Positions 25,424-34,600 of a stretch of DNA of 45,192 nucleotides are shown here, in pieces. Origin of the DNA: Streptomyces sp. S3(2020) (GTDB lineage Bacteria > Actinomycetota > Actinomycetes > Streptomycetales > Streptomycetaceae); the NCBI RefSeq assembly GCF_013044505.1, contig NZ_JABERD010000073.1, forward strand, positions 1-45,192, given 5' to 3'. Every line of letters starts with the position of its first letter. Position 1 is the stretch's first letter. The notes under the pieces were generated by a model, which saw only the letters and a list, made by a program, of their open reading frames with translations, searched no databases and had not been told where the DNA came from. The position numbers and the translations under genes were made by a program.

Positions 25424-27187
25424 ATGCATCGGTACAGGTCCCACACCTGCGGCGAGCTCCGCGCCTCTGACGTCGGCACCGACGTCCGGCTGAGTGGCTG
25501 GCTGCACAATCGGCGCGACCTGGGCGGCATCCTCTTCATCGATCTGCGCGACCACTACGGCATCACGCAGCTCGTCGCCCGGCCGGGTACGCCCGCGTAC
25601 GAGGCCCTGGACAAGGTCTCCAAGGAGTCCACGGTCCGGATCGACGGTCGCGTTGTTTCACGTGGAACCGACAACGTGAACGCCGACCTGCCGACCGGTG
25701 AGGTCGAGGTCGAGGTCTCGGAGGTCGAGCTGCTCGGTGCGGCCGCCCCGCTGCCGTTCACGATCAACACCGAGGACGGGGTCAACGAGGAGCGGCGTCT
25801 TGAGTACCGCTTCCTGGACCTGCGCCGCGAGCGGATGCACAAGAACATCCTGCTGCGTACGTCGGTGATCAGCGCCATTCGTCACAAGATGACGGCCCTC
25901 GGCTTCAACGAGATGGCCACGCCGATCCTGTCCGCCACCTCCCCCGAGGGCGCGCGTGACTTCGTCGTGCCGTCGCGTCTGAACCCGGGCAGGTTCTACG
26001 CCCTCCCCCAGGCGCCGCAGCAGTTCAAGCAGCTGCTGATGATCTCCGGCTTCGACCGGTACTTCCAGATCGCGCCCTGTTTCCGTGACGAGGACGCCCG
26101 CGCGGACCGTTCGCCGGGCGAGTTCTACCAGCTCGACGTCGAGATGAGCTTCGTCGAGCAGGAGGACGTCTTCCAGCCGATCGAGAAGCTCATGACCGAG
26201 CTGTTCGAGGAGTTCGGCAACGGGCGTCATGTGACCTCGCCGTTCCCGCGGATCCCGTTCCGCGAGTCGATGCTGAAGTACGGCTCCGACAAGCCGGACC
26301 TCAGGGCCCAGCTGGAGCTCGTCGACATCACCGATGTCTTCGAGGGCTCGGAGTTCAAGGCGTTCGCGGGCAAGCACGTGCGGGCGCTGGCGGTGCCGGA
26401 CGTCGCGGGTCAGCCCCGTAAGTTCTTCGACCAGCTCGGCGACTACGCCGTCTCGCAGGGCGCCAAGGGCCTGGCCTGGGTGCGGGTCGCCGAGGACGGT
26501 TCGCTGTCCGGGCCGATCGCGAAGTTCCTCACCGAGGAGAACGTCGCCGAGCTGACCAAGCGCCTGTCGCTGGCCGCCGGGCACGCCGTGTTCTTCGGCG
26601 CGGGCGAGTTCGACGAGGTCTCGAAGATCATGGGCGCGGTGCGGGTCGAGGCCGCCAAGCGCGCCGGGCACTTCGAGGAGGGCGTCTTCCGGTTCTGCTG
26701 GATCGTCGACTTCCCGATGTACGAGAAGGACGAGGACACGGGCGCGATCGACTTCTCGCACAACCCGTTCTCCATGCCGCAGGGCGGTCTTGAGGCCCTG
26801 GAGACCCAGGACCCGCTGGACATCCTCGGCTGGCAGTACGACATCGTCTGCAACGGCGTCGAGCTGTCCTCCGGCGCGATCCGGAACCACGAGCCCGAGA
26901 TCATGCTGAAGGCCTTCGAGATCGCGGGCTACGACCGCGAGACCGTCGAGGAGAAGTTCGCCGGCATGCTGCGCGCGTTCCGCTTCGGCGCCCCGCCGCA
27001 CGGCGGGATCGCGCCCGGCGTCGACCGCATCGTCATGCTGCTCGCCGACGAGCCGAACATCCGCGAGACCATCGCCTTCCCGCTCAACGGCAACGCCCAG
27101 GACCTGATGATGGGCGCGCCGACGGAGCTGGAGGAGGCGCGGCTGAAGGAGCTGCACCTGTCGGTGCGCAAGCCGCAGCCGAAGTAA
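25424..27187 (+). CDS. aspS: Aspartyl-tRNA synthetase
   Basis: The 587-residue protein is a full-length bacterial class II AspRS. It has an N-terminal OB anticodon-binding domain (VRLSGWLHNRRDLGGILFIDLRD), motif 2 (FRDEDARADRSPGEFYQLD), the bacterial GAD insertion domain (about 300-410) and motif 3 (GIAPGVDRIVMLL). It charges tRNA-Asp, and in actinobacteria lacking AsnRS commonly also tRNA-Asn as part of the amidotransferase route. It stands alone, divergent from the SpoIIE gene, and is followed by a strong terminator. No T-box leader was seen upstream. It contains a near-consensus parS site at 25655-25668 encoded in locally AT-ended codons. Confidence 0.98.
   Translation: MHRYRSHTCGELRASDVGTDVRLSGWLHNRRDLGGILFIDLRDHYGITQLVARPGTPAYEALDKVSKESTVRIDGRVVSRGTDNVNADLPTGEVEVEVSEVELLGAAAPLPFTINTEDGVNEERRLEYRFLDLRRERMHKNILLRTSVISAIRHKMTALGFNEMATPILSATSPEGARDFVVPSRLNPGRFYALPQAPQQFKQLLMISGFDRYFQIAPCFRDEDARADRSPGEFYQLDVEMSFVEQEDVFQPIEKLMTELFEEFGNGRHVTSPFPRIPFRESMLKYGSDKPDLRAQLELVDITDVFEGSEFKAFAGKHVRALAVPDVAGQPRKFFDQLGDYAVSQGAKGLAWVRVAEDGSLSGPIAKFLTEENVAELTKRLSLAAGHAVFFGAGEFDEVSKIMGAVRVEAAKRAGHFEEGVFRFCWIVDFPMYEKDEDTGAIDFSHNPFSMPQGGLEALETQDPLDILGWQYDIVCNGVELSSGAIRNHEPEIMLKAFEIAGYDRETVEEKFAGMLRAFRFGAPPHGGIAPGVDRIVMLLADEPNIRETIAFPLNGNAQDLMMGAPTELEEARLKELHLSVRKPQPK
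25655..25668. other. parS-like centromere site inside aspS
   Basis: GTTTCACGTGGAAC matches the ParB-binding parS core GTTTCACGTGAAAC at 13 of 14 bases, and the surrounding 16-mer at 14 of 16. It is read as GTT GTT TCA CGT GGA in aspS; these T/A-ended codons are exceptional among the G/C-ended codons around them, suggesting selection for the DNA sequence itself. Streptomyces parS sites cluster around oriC. Confidence 0.75.
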
Positions 27188-27214
27188 GGCAAGACTCAGG
27201 AATAGCGTGACCGC

Positions 27215-27254
27215 AAAGGGACCTGAAATCGCCCGTCGATTTCAGGTCCCTTTT
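27215..27254 (+). terminator. Strong intrinsic terminator after aspS
   Basis: A perfect 17-bp stem (AAAGGGACCTGAAATCG at 27215-27231, complement at 27237-27253) with a 5-base loop runs into TTTT. It is the most canonical rho-independent terminator in the window. Confidence 0.95.
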
Positions 27255-27291
27255 GCATGCGCCAGGAAAAGGGGCTGTTTTCCTAGCTCGT

Positions 27292-27314
27292 TGACAGGCT
27301 TCTTACCTAGCTTC
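27292..27314 (+). promoter_or_regulatory. Conserved upstream block, copy 1 (before first dioxygenase of the pair)
   Basis: TGACAGGCTTCTTACCTA followed by GCTTC ends 7 bases before the ATG at 27322. The same block recurs before the paralogue (28400-28422) with 20 of 23 identical bases and the same spacing to the ATG, while the 5' flanks differ. No Shine-Dalgarno sequence is seen in either gene, so it may mark a promoter of a short-leader or leaderless message. Confidence 0.5.
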
Positions 27315-27321
27315 CAGCCGC

Positions 27322-28275
27322 ATGACAGCGAATCACCAGCCTCAAGAAGCAGCAGACGTACGGGATGTGACGCGCCGTAAGGTCGTCGCGGTGGGCGCCG
27401 GAGCGGTCGCGGCGGCGGGCCTGGGCGGCAGCGCGTACGCGGCGAACGCCAGGGCGGGGGAGAAGAGACGGCCACCGGCGCCGGCGGCCGAGGAATGCTA
27501 TGTGCTGACCTCGGAGACCACCGAGGGCCCGTACTACATCGACGCGGACAAGATCCGCCGGGATGTCACCGAGGACCGGCCGGGCATTCCGTTCGCCCTC
27601 AGGATCAGGGTGATCGACAACGAGACCTGCCGGCCGGTGCGGAACGCGGCCGTGGACATCTGGCACTGCGACGCGGTGGGCGTCTACTCCGGGTACGAGG
27701 ACATGGGCAGCGGCGGCGGTGGCGGTCCGGCTCCCACGGGTACCCCCACGGACACGCCGACCGGCACCCCCACCGATGCTCCGACCGGCCCTCCCCCGGG
27801 CGGTGGCGGCGGCCATCAGGAGCCCACCGACGACACCCGCTATCTGCGCGGCACCTGGCGGACGGACCGGCACGGGTTCGTCACCTTCAAGACGGTCTTC
27901 CCCGGCTGGTACCGGGGCCGCACCGTCCACATCCACACCAAGGTGCATGTCAACGGCGAGTGGACGGACGCCGGTTACGAGGGCGGCAACACCTGCCACA
28001 CCGGCCAGTTCTTCTTCGACGAGGAGTCGGTCATCGCGACGACGACGCTGGAGCCGTACGCCTCCAACACCGCCGAGCGCACCACCCTCGACGAGGACAC
28101 GATCTACGACGGCAGCGGCGTCCAGGGCGGGCTGCTGAAGCTCAAGTACCGCAAGGACGACATCGCCAAGGGCGTCCACGGGTCGATCACGGTCGGCGTG
28201 GACCCGGAGGCGACGAACTCTGGGCAGGACACCCCGCCGGCGGCGAGTGCGTCACCGTCCGCGAGCGCGAGCTGA
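27322..28275 (+). CDS. Secreted intradiol ring-cleavage dioxygenase (first of a tandem pair)
   Basis: The 317-residue protein has a Tat signal (TRRKVVAVGAG near 18-28, ending about residue 44). Its catalytic domain shows the Fe(III) ligands Tyr122 (VGVYSGY), Tyr197 (PGWYRG) and His203/His205 (VHIHTKV), with WHCDAVG and ETTEGPYYIDADKIRRD typical of the secreted family. A low-complexity Gly/Pro/Thr insert of about 40 residues (128-168) lies between the first tyrosine and the following strand. The C-terminus ends in an Ala/Ser/Pro tail. It is a close paralogue of the gene at 28430. Substrates are probably catechols from plant matter; the distance from intracellular aromatic pathways supports an extracellular role. 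Confidence 0.92.
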   Translation: MTANHQPQEAADVRDVTRRKVVAVGAGAVAAAGLGGSAYAANARAGEKRRPPAPAAEECYVLTSETTEGPYYIDADKIRRDVTEDRPGIPFALRIRVIDNETCRPVRNAAVDIWHCDAVGVYSGYEDMGSGGGGGPAPTGTPTDTPTGTPTDAPTGPPPGGGGGHQEPTDDTRYLRGTWRTDRHGFVTFKTVFPGWYRGRTVHIHTKVHVNGEWTDAGYEGGNTCHTGQFFFDEESVIATTTLEPYASNTAERTTLDEDTIYDGSGVQGGLLKLKYRKDDIAKGVHGSITVGVDPEATNSGQDTPPAASASPSASAS

Positions 28276-28297
28276 CGGGCTGACGGGCTGATCACGC

Positions 28298-28332
28298 AGA
28301 GGGCCCCGCATGGCGCGGGCCAGGGGCCCTCT
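28298..28332 (+). terminator. Hairpin terminator between the paired dioxygenases
   Basis: AGAGGGCCCC at 28298-28307 pairs perfectly with 28323-28332, with a 15-base loop. It separates the two dioxygenases into independent transcription units. Confidence 0.75.
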
Positions 28333-28342
28333 GCTGAAGCGC

Positions 28343-28357
28343 AGGTAAGGCTTACCT
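28343..28357. promoter_or_regulatory. Iron-box-like palindrome (DmdR1/IdeR type)
   Basis: AGGTAAGGCTTACCT is a perfect 7-1-7 inverted repeat. It matches the central 15 bases of the actinobacterial iron box (TTAGGTTAGGCTAACCTAA) at 13 positions. It lies 73 bases before the ATG of the second dioxygenase, a ferric enzyme, so iron-responsive control by a DtxR-family repressor is plausible. Confidence 0.55.
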
Positions 28358-28399
28358 GGCTTTAGCCTGTGAAATGATCACAGTGCGGTCCCACTGTCC

Positions 28400-28422
28400 T
28401 GACAGCCTTCTTACCTACGTTC
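28400..28422 (+). promoter_or_regulatory. Conserved upstream block, copy 2
   Basis: TGACAGCCTTCTTACCTA followed by CGTTC, 7 bases before the ATG at 28430. It matches copy 1 at 20 of 23 bases. It is separate from the iron-box-like palindrome upstream, which the first gene lacks. Confidence 0.5.
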
Positions 28423-28429
28423 GTTGTCC

Positions 28430-29359
28430 ATGACGGGAAACCAGCAGGACAACGAGCCGAAGCACAAGCGGGACCTGACGCGTCGCAAGGTCGTCGTGGC
28501 GGGCGCGGGTGCCGCCGTGGCCGTGGGCGCGGGCGCCACCCTCGCCTCGGGCGCCTTCGCGGGCGAGAAGAAGGGCACCGCCGCCGCCTCCGCGAGCAGC
28601 ACCTCCTCCGAGGTCTGCTACAAGCTCACCTCGGAGACCACCGAGGGGCCGTACTACATCGACGCCGACAAGATCCGCCGTGACATCACCGAGGACAAGG
28701 AGGGCATCCCGCTCGTCCTGGACCTCAAGGTGATCGACTCCGAGACCTGCAAGCCGATCCGCAACGCCGCCGTCGACGTCTGGCACTGCGACGCGCTGGG
28801 CATCTACTCGGGCTACGAGAGCCTGTCGACCGGCGGTGGCGGCACGGCCCCGACCGACGCGCCCACCGACACCCCCTCGGGTACGCCCACCGGTGAGCCG
28901 CCGTCCGGCGCGCCCTCCGGCGGTACCGGCGGTGGCGGTCACGAGGAGCCCACCGACGACGAGCGCTACCTGCGCGGCACGTGGCGGACGGACAAGCACG
29001 GCAAGGTCACCTTCAAGACCATCTTCCCGGGCTGGTACCGGGGCCGCACCGTGCACATCCACACCAAGGTGCACGTGGGCGGCGAGTGGACGGACGCCGG
29101 TTACGAGGGCGGCAACACCTGCCACACCGGCCAGTTCTTCTTCGACGAGACGTCCGTGCTCGCCTCCGCCGAGGTCGAGCCGTACTCGACCTCGACGACC
29201 GAGCGCACCACGCTCGACACGGACACCATCTACGACCAGAGCGGCACCACGGGCGGCCTGCTCAAGCTGAAGTACAACAAGAAGAACATCGCCAAGGGCG
29301 TCGTCGGCTCCATCACGATGGGCGTCGACCCCGACGCGACGAACGAGGGCACCTCGTAA
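28430..29359 (+). CDS. Secreted intradiol ring-cleavage dioxygenase (second of a tandem pair)
   Basis: The 309-residue protein parallels its neighbour throughout: Tat motif LTRRKVVVAGAG (16-27), WHCDALGIYSGY with Tyr126, PGWYRGRTVHIHTKV with Tyr203 and His209/His211. The Gly/Pro/Thr insert is longer (about 133-173, with repeated Thr-Asp-Ala-Pro and Ser-Gly-Thr-Pro). ATG 28430 was chosen by alignment with the first copy; a TTG six bases upstream is in frame. Tandem duplication is the likely origin. The separate terminator and the upstream iron-box-like site suggest it is regulated differently from the first copy. Confidence 0.92.
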   Translation: MTGNQQDNEPKHKRDLTRRKVVVAGAGAAVAVGAGATLASGAFAGEKKGTAAASASSTSSEVCYKLTSETTEGPYYIDADKIRRDITEDKEGIPLVLDLKVIDSETCKPIRNAAVDVWHCDALGIYSGYESLSTGGGGTAPTDAPTDTPSGTPTGEPPSGAPSGGTGGGGHEEPTDDERYLRGTWRTDKHGKVTFKTIFPGWYRGRTVHIHTKVHVGGEWTDAGYEGGNTCHTGQFFFDETSVLASAEVEPYSTSTTERTTLDTDTIYDQSGTTGGLLKLKYNKKNIAKGVVGSITMGVDPDATNEGTS

Positions 29360-29377
29360 CGACCGCGCACACGCACG

Positions 29378-29415
29378 AGGGCGCCCGGGACGGCCATGTC
29401 CCGGGCGCCCTTTTT
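29378..29415 (+). terminator. Intrinsic terminator after the second dioxygenase
   Basis: AGGGCGCCCGGGAC at 29378-29391 pairs perfectly with 29398-29411 and is followed by TTTT. Confidence 0.93.
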
Positions 29416-29561
29416 CGACAGCGACAGCCGCCATGGTTTTCTCACAGGAGCCGAACAGAGGGCTCGACGCATCCGCACAGCGGCCCGGGGTCTCATGAGG
29501 ACATACGGGGTCGGGTCGCCCCGCCCCGCCCCGTGGGACACCGCAAGCGCTGGAGGAAGCG

Positions 29562-30161
29562 ATGGGTTACGTCGTACTCGCACTGTTGCTGATCGTCGGA
29601 GCGGCCGCCGCGGTCGCCGTACAGCGGAGGCAGGGCGGTCGGGCGGAGCCTGTCGTGCCGGTGGCCGTGCCCCTGTCGCCTGCTATTCCCGAGCCCGGGC
29701 CCCGGCCCGAGTCCGAGTCCGAGTCCGGTGCCCGTGTCGAGGCCGAGCGGTGGGTCGAGCGGCTCGGGGCCGGGCCGGCGGGGATCGACGCGGCCGGGGA
29801 CAAGGCGGCCGTGCAGGCCCTCGCCGACGCGACCGAGCGGTACCGCGCCGCGAAGGAGGAGCTCGCCGCCGGGCGGTACGACACGGCCGCGCGGACCGCC
29901 GTCGAGGGACTGCACTACGTCCGCGCCGCCCGCACCGCGCTCCGCCTGGACCCCGGCCCCGTCCTGCCCGGCCTGGGCACGCCCGCGGTCACCGCGCGGG
30001 ACGGGCGGGTCATCCTGGACGAGCGGACGTACACGGTCTCCAACCGCTGGCGGGACGGAGTGACGCCGTACTACTACGCGGGCGGGATCGTCGCCGGGCG
30101 CCGGGTCCCCGGGGGCTGGTACAGCTCGCCCTGGTGGAACCCGGCGCTGGCGGTCGCCTGA
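29562..30161 (+). CDS. Membrane-anchored hypothetical protein
   Basis: The 199-residue protein has an N-terminal hydrophobic helix (VVLALLLIVGAAAAVAV), a Pro/Glu/Ser-rich linker (about 25-55), a helical middle (about 58-125, ERYRAAKEELAAGRYDTAARTAVEGLHYVRAARTAL) that resembles a tetratricopeptide-like pair, and an aromatic C-terminus (VTPYYYAGG and GGWYSSPWWNPALA). GGAGG lies seven bases before the ATG. No family was recognised. It is convergent with the FG-GAP gene, five bases apart at the stop codons. Confidence 0.78.
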   Translation: MGYVVLALLLIVGAAAAVAVQRRQGGRAEPVVPVAVPLSPAIPEPGPRPESESESGARVEAERWVERLGAGPAGIDAAGDKAAVQALADATERYRAAKEELAAGRYDTAARTAVEGLHYVRAARTALRLDPGPVLPGLGTPAVTARDGRVILDERTYTVSNRWRDGVTPYYYAGGIVAGRRVPGGWYSSPWWNPALAVA

Positions 30162-30165
30162 GCGG

Positions 30166-31560
30166 TCAGATCGCCGAGAGCAGACCGAGGCCGCCGAGCG
30201 TCGTACCGAACTGCTGGGTGAGCCCCACCGACGAGGCCGTGAACAGCTTGCTGCCCGAGGCCGTCGGGCGGGACGGGCCGCCGGGGAACACCCACACCGC
30301 GCCCGTGGCGTTGTTCTCGCCGGACGCGCCGACGAACAGCTCCGGCCTGCCGTCCTTGTTCACGTCGCCGACCGAGACCGTCGTACCGAACAGGTCGTCG
30401 GTCTCGGCGGCGCCCGGGACGGACGCCGTGTCCTGGGAGAAGGAGTACGAGCCGGTGCCCAGGGCGCCGGAGGCGCGGCCGGGGATCACGGTGACCTGGC
30501 CGGCGCGGTTCTTGGCGAGGTCCTCGTACGGGGTGCCGACGACGATGTCCGCGAGGCCGTCCCGGTTGAGGTCGGCGACGGCCAGCGCGCCGCCGAAGTT
30601 GTCGCCCTTCTCGCTGCTGCCGGGGACTCCGGCGGTGTTCTGCGTGATCCGCACCGGGGCGGTGTCGGTCGAGATGCCGGTCGCCGAGCCGTACCAGACC
30701 AGGATCCGGCCGCCCAACGCGCCGTCCGTGCCGGCCACTTCGGGCTCGTCCGGGTCGCCTGCCACGAGGTCGGCGTATCCGTCGCCGTCGATGTCGCCGG
30801 TGGCCACGATGAGGCCGTCGCCCTGGAGTTCGTTGCCGTAGGCGGGGTTCGCGAACACGTCGCCGCCGCTGCCGTCGCCCAGGCGGACGGTCGCGGAGGC
30901 CGGATCGGGAACCTTGTCGCCGTCGAGGTCGCCGAGGGCGACGGAGCCGGTGGAGGGGGTGTCGTCGTTGTAGGTGACGGACCCGAAGCCGCCGTTGCGG
31001 CTGAACGGCCCGCTGAAGTACACGGACGCGTCCCAACCGGCCACCGCCACCCGGGTCTTCGCCCCGGCCCCGGTGCCGAGGGCGGCGATGTCCAGCCCGT
31101 AGTGGCCCGGGTCGGCCGCCGGTGTCGGCAGGTCCGTCCCGCTCGTCAGCCCGTTCGCGCTCCCCCAGAGCACGGTCACCGCACCGGAGTCGGCGCCCTT
31201 CGACGTGTCCTCCTGCGGCGACCCCACCAGCAGGTCCGCGTACCCGTCCCGGTTCAGGTCCGCCGTCGCGGTCGCCTCGCCGAACCGGTCGTACGCCTCC
31301 GCCGTGCCCGGCACCCCCGACGTGTTCTGCGTGATCGTCTTCCGGCGGCTCGCGGCCAGGCCCGACTTCGAGCCGTACAGCACGACCACCGCGCCCGCCG
31401 CCTCCTTGCCGGACACGTTCGCCCCCGGCGCGGGCAGCACCGCGTCCTTGTAGCCGTCGCCGTTGAAGTCCCCCGGCACCGCGCCGTGCACGGCCGTCGC
31501 CGGTACGGCCGGCAGCAGCATTCCCCCGACCGCACCCGCGATCACGAACCACTTGCGCAT
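30166..31560 (-). CDS. Secreted FG-GAP repeat protein (integrin-alpha-like beta propeller)
   Basis: The 464-residue protein has a Sec signal (MRKWFVIAGAVGGMLLPAVP, then ATAVHG) and about seven FG-GAP repeats filling the rest. Each repeat carries a calcium-loop motif of the Asp-x-Asn/Asp-x-Asp-Gly type: DFNGDGYKD, DLNRDGYAD (twice, one with Leu), DLDGDKVPD, DIDGDGYAD and DVNKDGRPE. Repeats are separated by FG/GAP-like turns and a recurrent ITQNTAGVPGSSEKGDNFG-type segment. This makes a calcium-bound seven-bladed propeller outside the cell. Ligand unknown. It is read after another FG-GAP-containing gene, with a terminator between. Confidence 0.93.
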   Translation of the reverse strand: MRKWFVIAGAVGGMLLPAVPATAVHGAVPGDFNGDGYKDAVLPAPGANVSGKEAAGAVVVLYGSKSGLAASRRKTITQNTSGVPGTAEAYDRFGEATATADLNRDGYADLLVGSPQEDTSKGADSGAVTVLWGSANGLTSGTDLPTPAADPGHYGLDIAALGTGAGAKTRVAVAGWDASVYFSGPFSRNGGFGSVTYNDDTPSTGSVALGDLDGDKVPDPASATVRLGDGSGGDVFANPAYGNELQGDGLIVATGDIDGDGYADLVAGDPDEPEVAGTDGALGGRILVWYGSATGISTDTAPVRITQNTAGVPGSSEKGDNFGGALAVADLNRDGLADIVVGTPYEDLAKNRAGQVTVIPGRASGALGTGSYSFSQDTASVPGAAETDDLFGTTVSVGDVNKDGRPELFVGASGENNATGAVWVFPGGPSRPTASGSKLFTASSVGLTQQFGTTLGGLGLLSAI

Positions 31561-31595
31561 CAGATCCCCCTCCTGAATCTTCGCGGGAAGTGTAA

Positions 31596-31628
31596 AGGCG
31601 CCCGGGGCCTGATGGACCCCGGGCGCCT
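31596..31628 (-). terminator. Hairpin terminator between the two FG-GAP genes
   Basis: AGGCGCCCGGGG at 31596-31607 pairs perfectly with 31617-31628 with a 9-base loop. It follows the 31648-34719 gene on the minus strand. Confidence 0.82.
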
Positions 31629-31647
31629 CAACCTGTGAACTCCTTGT

Positions 31648-34600
31648 TCAGGAAAGGGACTTGTAGCTCCCGAATCCCGACGCGATCTTCGTGCGGCCGC
31701 CGAACGACCCCTTCCCGTCACCGCTGTTGCGGTACAGGTTGCCGCTGGTGTCGCGGGACACGAGGTCGGCCTTGCCGTCGTCCGTGATGTCACCGACGCC
31801 GACGACCGCGTTGTAAGAGCCGCCCCAGTTCGAGAACAGCTTCACGCGGGCCTCGAAGGTGCCGTTGCCCTTGCCGTCGTAGCGGTACAGGACGTTGGAC
31901 TTGTCCTGGGCCAGCAGGTCGCCGATGCCGTCGCCGTCGAGGTCTCCGGCGCCGACGATCTTCTTGTAGCCCTTCCAGTTGTCGTAGAGCTTCACGCGCG
32001 ACGACAGCTTGCCGGTGCTGGTGCCCTTGTAGAGGTACACCGTGCCGGTGGAGGAGTTCCGGGCGATCAGGTCGGGACGGCCGTCGCCGCTCACGTCACC
32101 CGGCGAGGTCAGGACGTCGTACTGGGTCCAGCCGCTGGTCGCGAGGGTCGTGTAGGACGTCGAGGGCTTCAGCTTCGCGCCGCAGCCCGGCTTGTACAGG
32201 CGCAGGGCGCCCGAGCCGTAGCGGACGAGGACGTCGTTGCAGCGGTCGCCGCTCAGGTCGCCGAAGGGGATGGCCTTGACGGACGTCGCCCAGCCGGTGC
32301 CGGTGAACTTCTCGCTGAACTTGCCGCCGCCCGTGCCCTGGTGGAAGGTCAGCCCGCCGGAGGAGCTGAGGGTGAGCAGGTCGCCGCGGCCGTCGGGGCC
32401 GTCGACGCTGACGTGGTCGTGGCGCACGGCCGCCCCGTCCGACAGGAAGACCTCACCGGAGGACACCGTGCCGCTCGTGGCGGTCCCGAGGCCGGTCGCC
32501 TTCAGGGTCCACCTGAGCTCACCGTTGGGGAACCAACTCCCGCTCTCCGTCCTGCCGTTCCAGGACACCTCCACCCGGGCCGCGGTCGCGCCGCCGGTGA
32601 ACGTGCGGGTGGCCTTGCCGGTCGCGCCGCTCTGCACCGAGGTGAAGGTGAGCGACCAGGAGGTGACCGGGCGGGACAGCACCCAGTCGCTGACGAAGGT
32701 GTCCCCCGGGGACACGTAGTAGTCGGGCGACCAATCGAAGGCCGTCACGGTGGACGGGGTGACGCCGGTGGTGGTGACGCGGGTGCGCTCGTAGTCGTCG
32801 AACCAGGCGACCAGACCCGTGTACTCGTCGACCGTCCAGCGGTAACGGCGGTCCACGGTCAGGCCCTTGTCGGGCAGACCGGAGGCGATCGTGCGGATGG
32901 TGCCGGTGGCGGCCTCGGTCAGCACCAGGGTGCCCGTGGTGTGGTCGTGGCGGACCGTGAAGCCGTCGCCCAGGAGGACGTCACCGGGGGTGACCGCCGT
33001 CGACGTACCGGCCTTGGTGTCGTACACCCCTGCCGACTCCGTCCCGCACGCCCAGTACACCCAGCGGCCCGCCGCCTGGAGCTCGCTCGGCACACAGGCC
33101 AGGCCCGGGACGGTCACCGTGGAGAGCGTCTTCTCCAGCGGGATGCCGTACGAGGTGAGCTTGCCGGCGGTCGTCGTGGCGCTCCACAGGGTGGAGCCGT
33201 TGAGGGCGGCGGCGCGGACGCTGCGCTTGAGCTGCTGGCCCTGGCCGAACTCGCCGACGTACTGCGTCGGCGTCGTACCACCGGAGTCGTAGACCGCGTA
33301 GCTGTCGGAGACGTCGACGACCGAACCGCCGGTGGTGCCGAACTCCAGCGGGTTGTAGCCGATGCTCGCCAGCTGGTCCTCGCCGGAAGCCGTGCGCAGA
33401 TAGACGTCCTCGCCGTCGAGGTTCCCCCACAGCTGCACGCAGGTGGTGTCGGCGTACGGGCATACCGCGGTCGAGGACACCGAGGCGTCGGCCGTCGCCG
33501 CGGACGCCGTCAGCTCGGTGGAGCCGTTCGTGGTGAGGGCGCGTACCGAGGTCGTACGGTCGGACTCGGCGACCCGCAGGCTGCCGCGGCTGAGCGCGAT
33601 ACCCGTCTTGGCGTTCTCCACCGCCGGGGACTGCTGGACCTTCTCCAGCTTCAGCGTGCCGTCCGCGGCCTGGCTCACCCGCCGCACCCACCAGTCGGTG
33701 GCGTCGGTGCCACCGGTGACCAGCGCGGTGCCGTCGCCGGCCGCCAGGGTGTACTCCTCGGCGCTCGTCAGCAGGGTCTGCTGCACCGAGGGGTCGTCGA
33801 CGTTCACCGCGAGGAGCTTGGAGCCGAGCGCGCTGGAGGACAGCGGCAGCAGCAGCCAGTCGCCGACCAGGACCGGGTCGCCGTCGAGGGTGCCCGGGTC
33901 CGAGGGCAGGGTGACGACCTGCTCGGCGGCGGTGAGGTCGGAGCGGGACTGAAGGTGCAGTTCGGCGTTCTGGTACCAGCCGATGCGGTCCGCGCTCATC
34001 ACGTACTCAGGGCTGGTGCCGGCCTCGGGGAAGACCGCGGTGCTCACGGCCGACTCGATGTCGATGTAGTGGAGCGTTCCGAAGGTGCTGTTCTGCGCGA
34101 ACAGACCGGAGGCGTCCGCGCCGAGGAGCTCCCCCGCCCCCACACTCGGTGTGTCACCGGTCAGTCTGCGGGTCTTCCACGCGCCGTCGACCTTGTCGAG
34201 CAGGCCGTAGGTGGTGACGATCGTGTTCCCGGCCAGTGCCCGGTAGTCCCCCAGGCCGCTGCTCCAGCTCACCTTCTTGGAGGTCGCCGTCGCCGGGTCC
34301 CACAGGGTGGCGAACTCGTCGCCCGTGGACGTCGGCAGGGCGACCAGGTCGCTGTCCGAGCCGTACCAGGCGGGGTAGCAGTCCCAGCCCAGGTACTTGC
34401 AGTTGCCGACGGGTGTGTAGACACCGGCGGCGTTCTCGACCGTGGTGCTGACGCCCGTCGTGTAGTCCGTCCACTGGAGCCCGGTCCGGCCCGTCTGCCA
34501 GTGCAGGAAGCCGCTGTCGCCGCTGACGTACGGCCGATCGGTACGAGGTGTGGTGTCGCTCGGGTCGGTCAGCGTGACCGCGGTGGTGCCGGCGGTCTCC

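Noticed and set aside
27291..27320. TTGACA as a sigma-70 type -35 before the first dioxygenase
   Set aside because: No -10 hexamer at 16-18 bp spacing, and the start codon would be too close.
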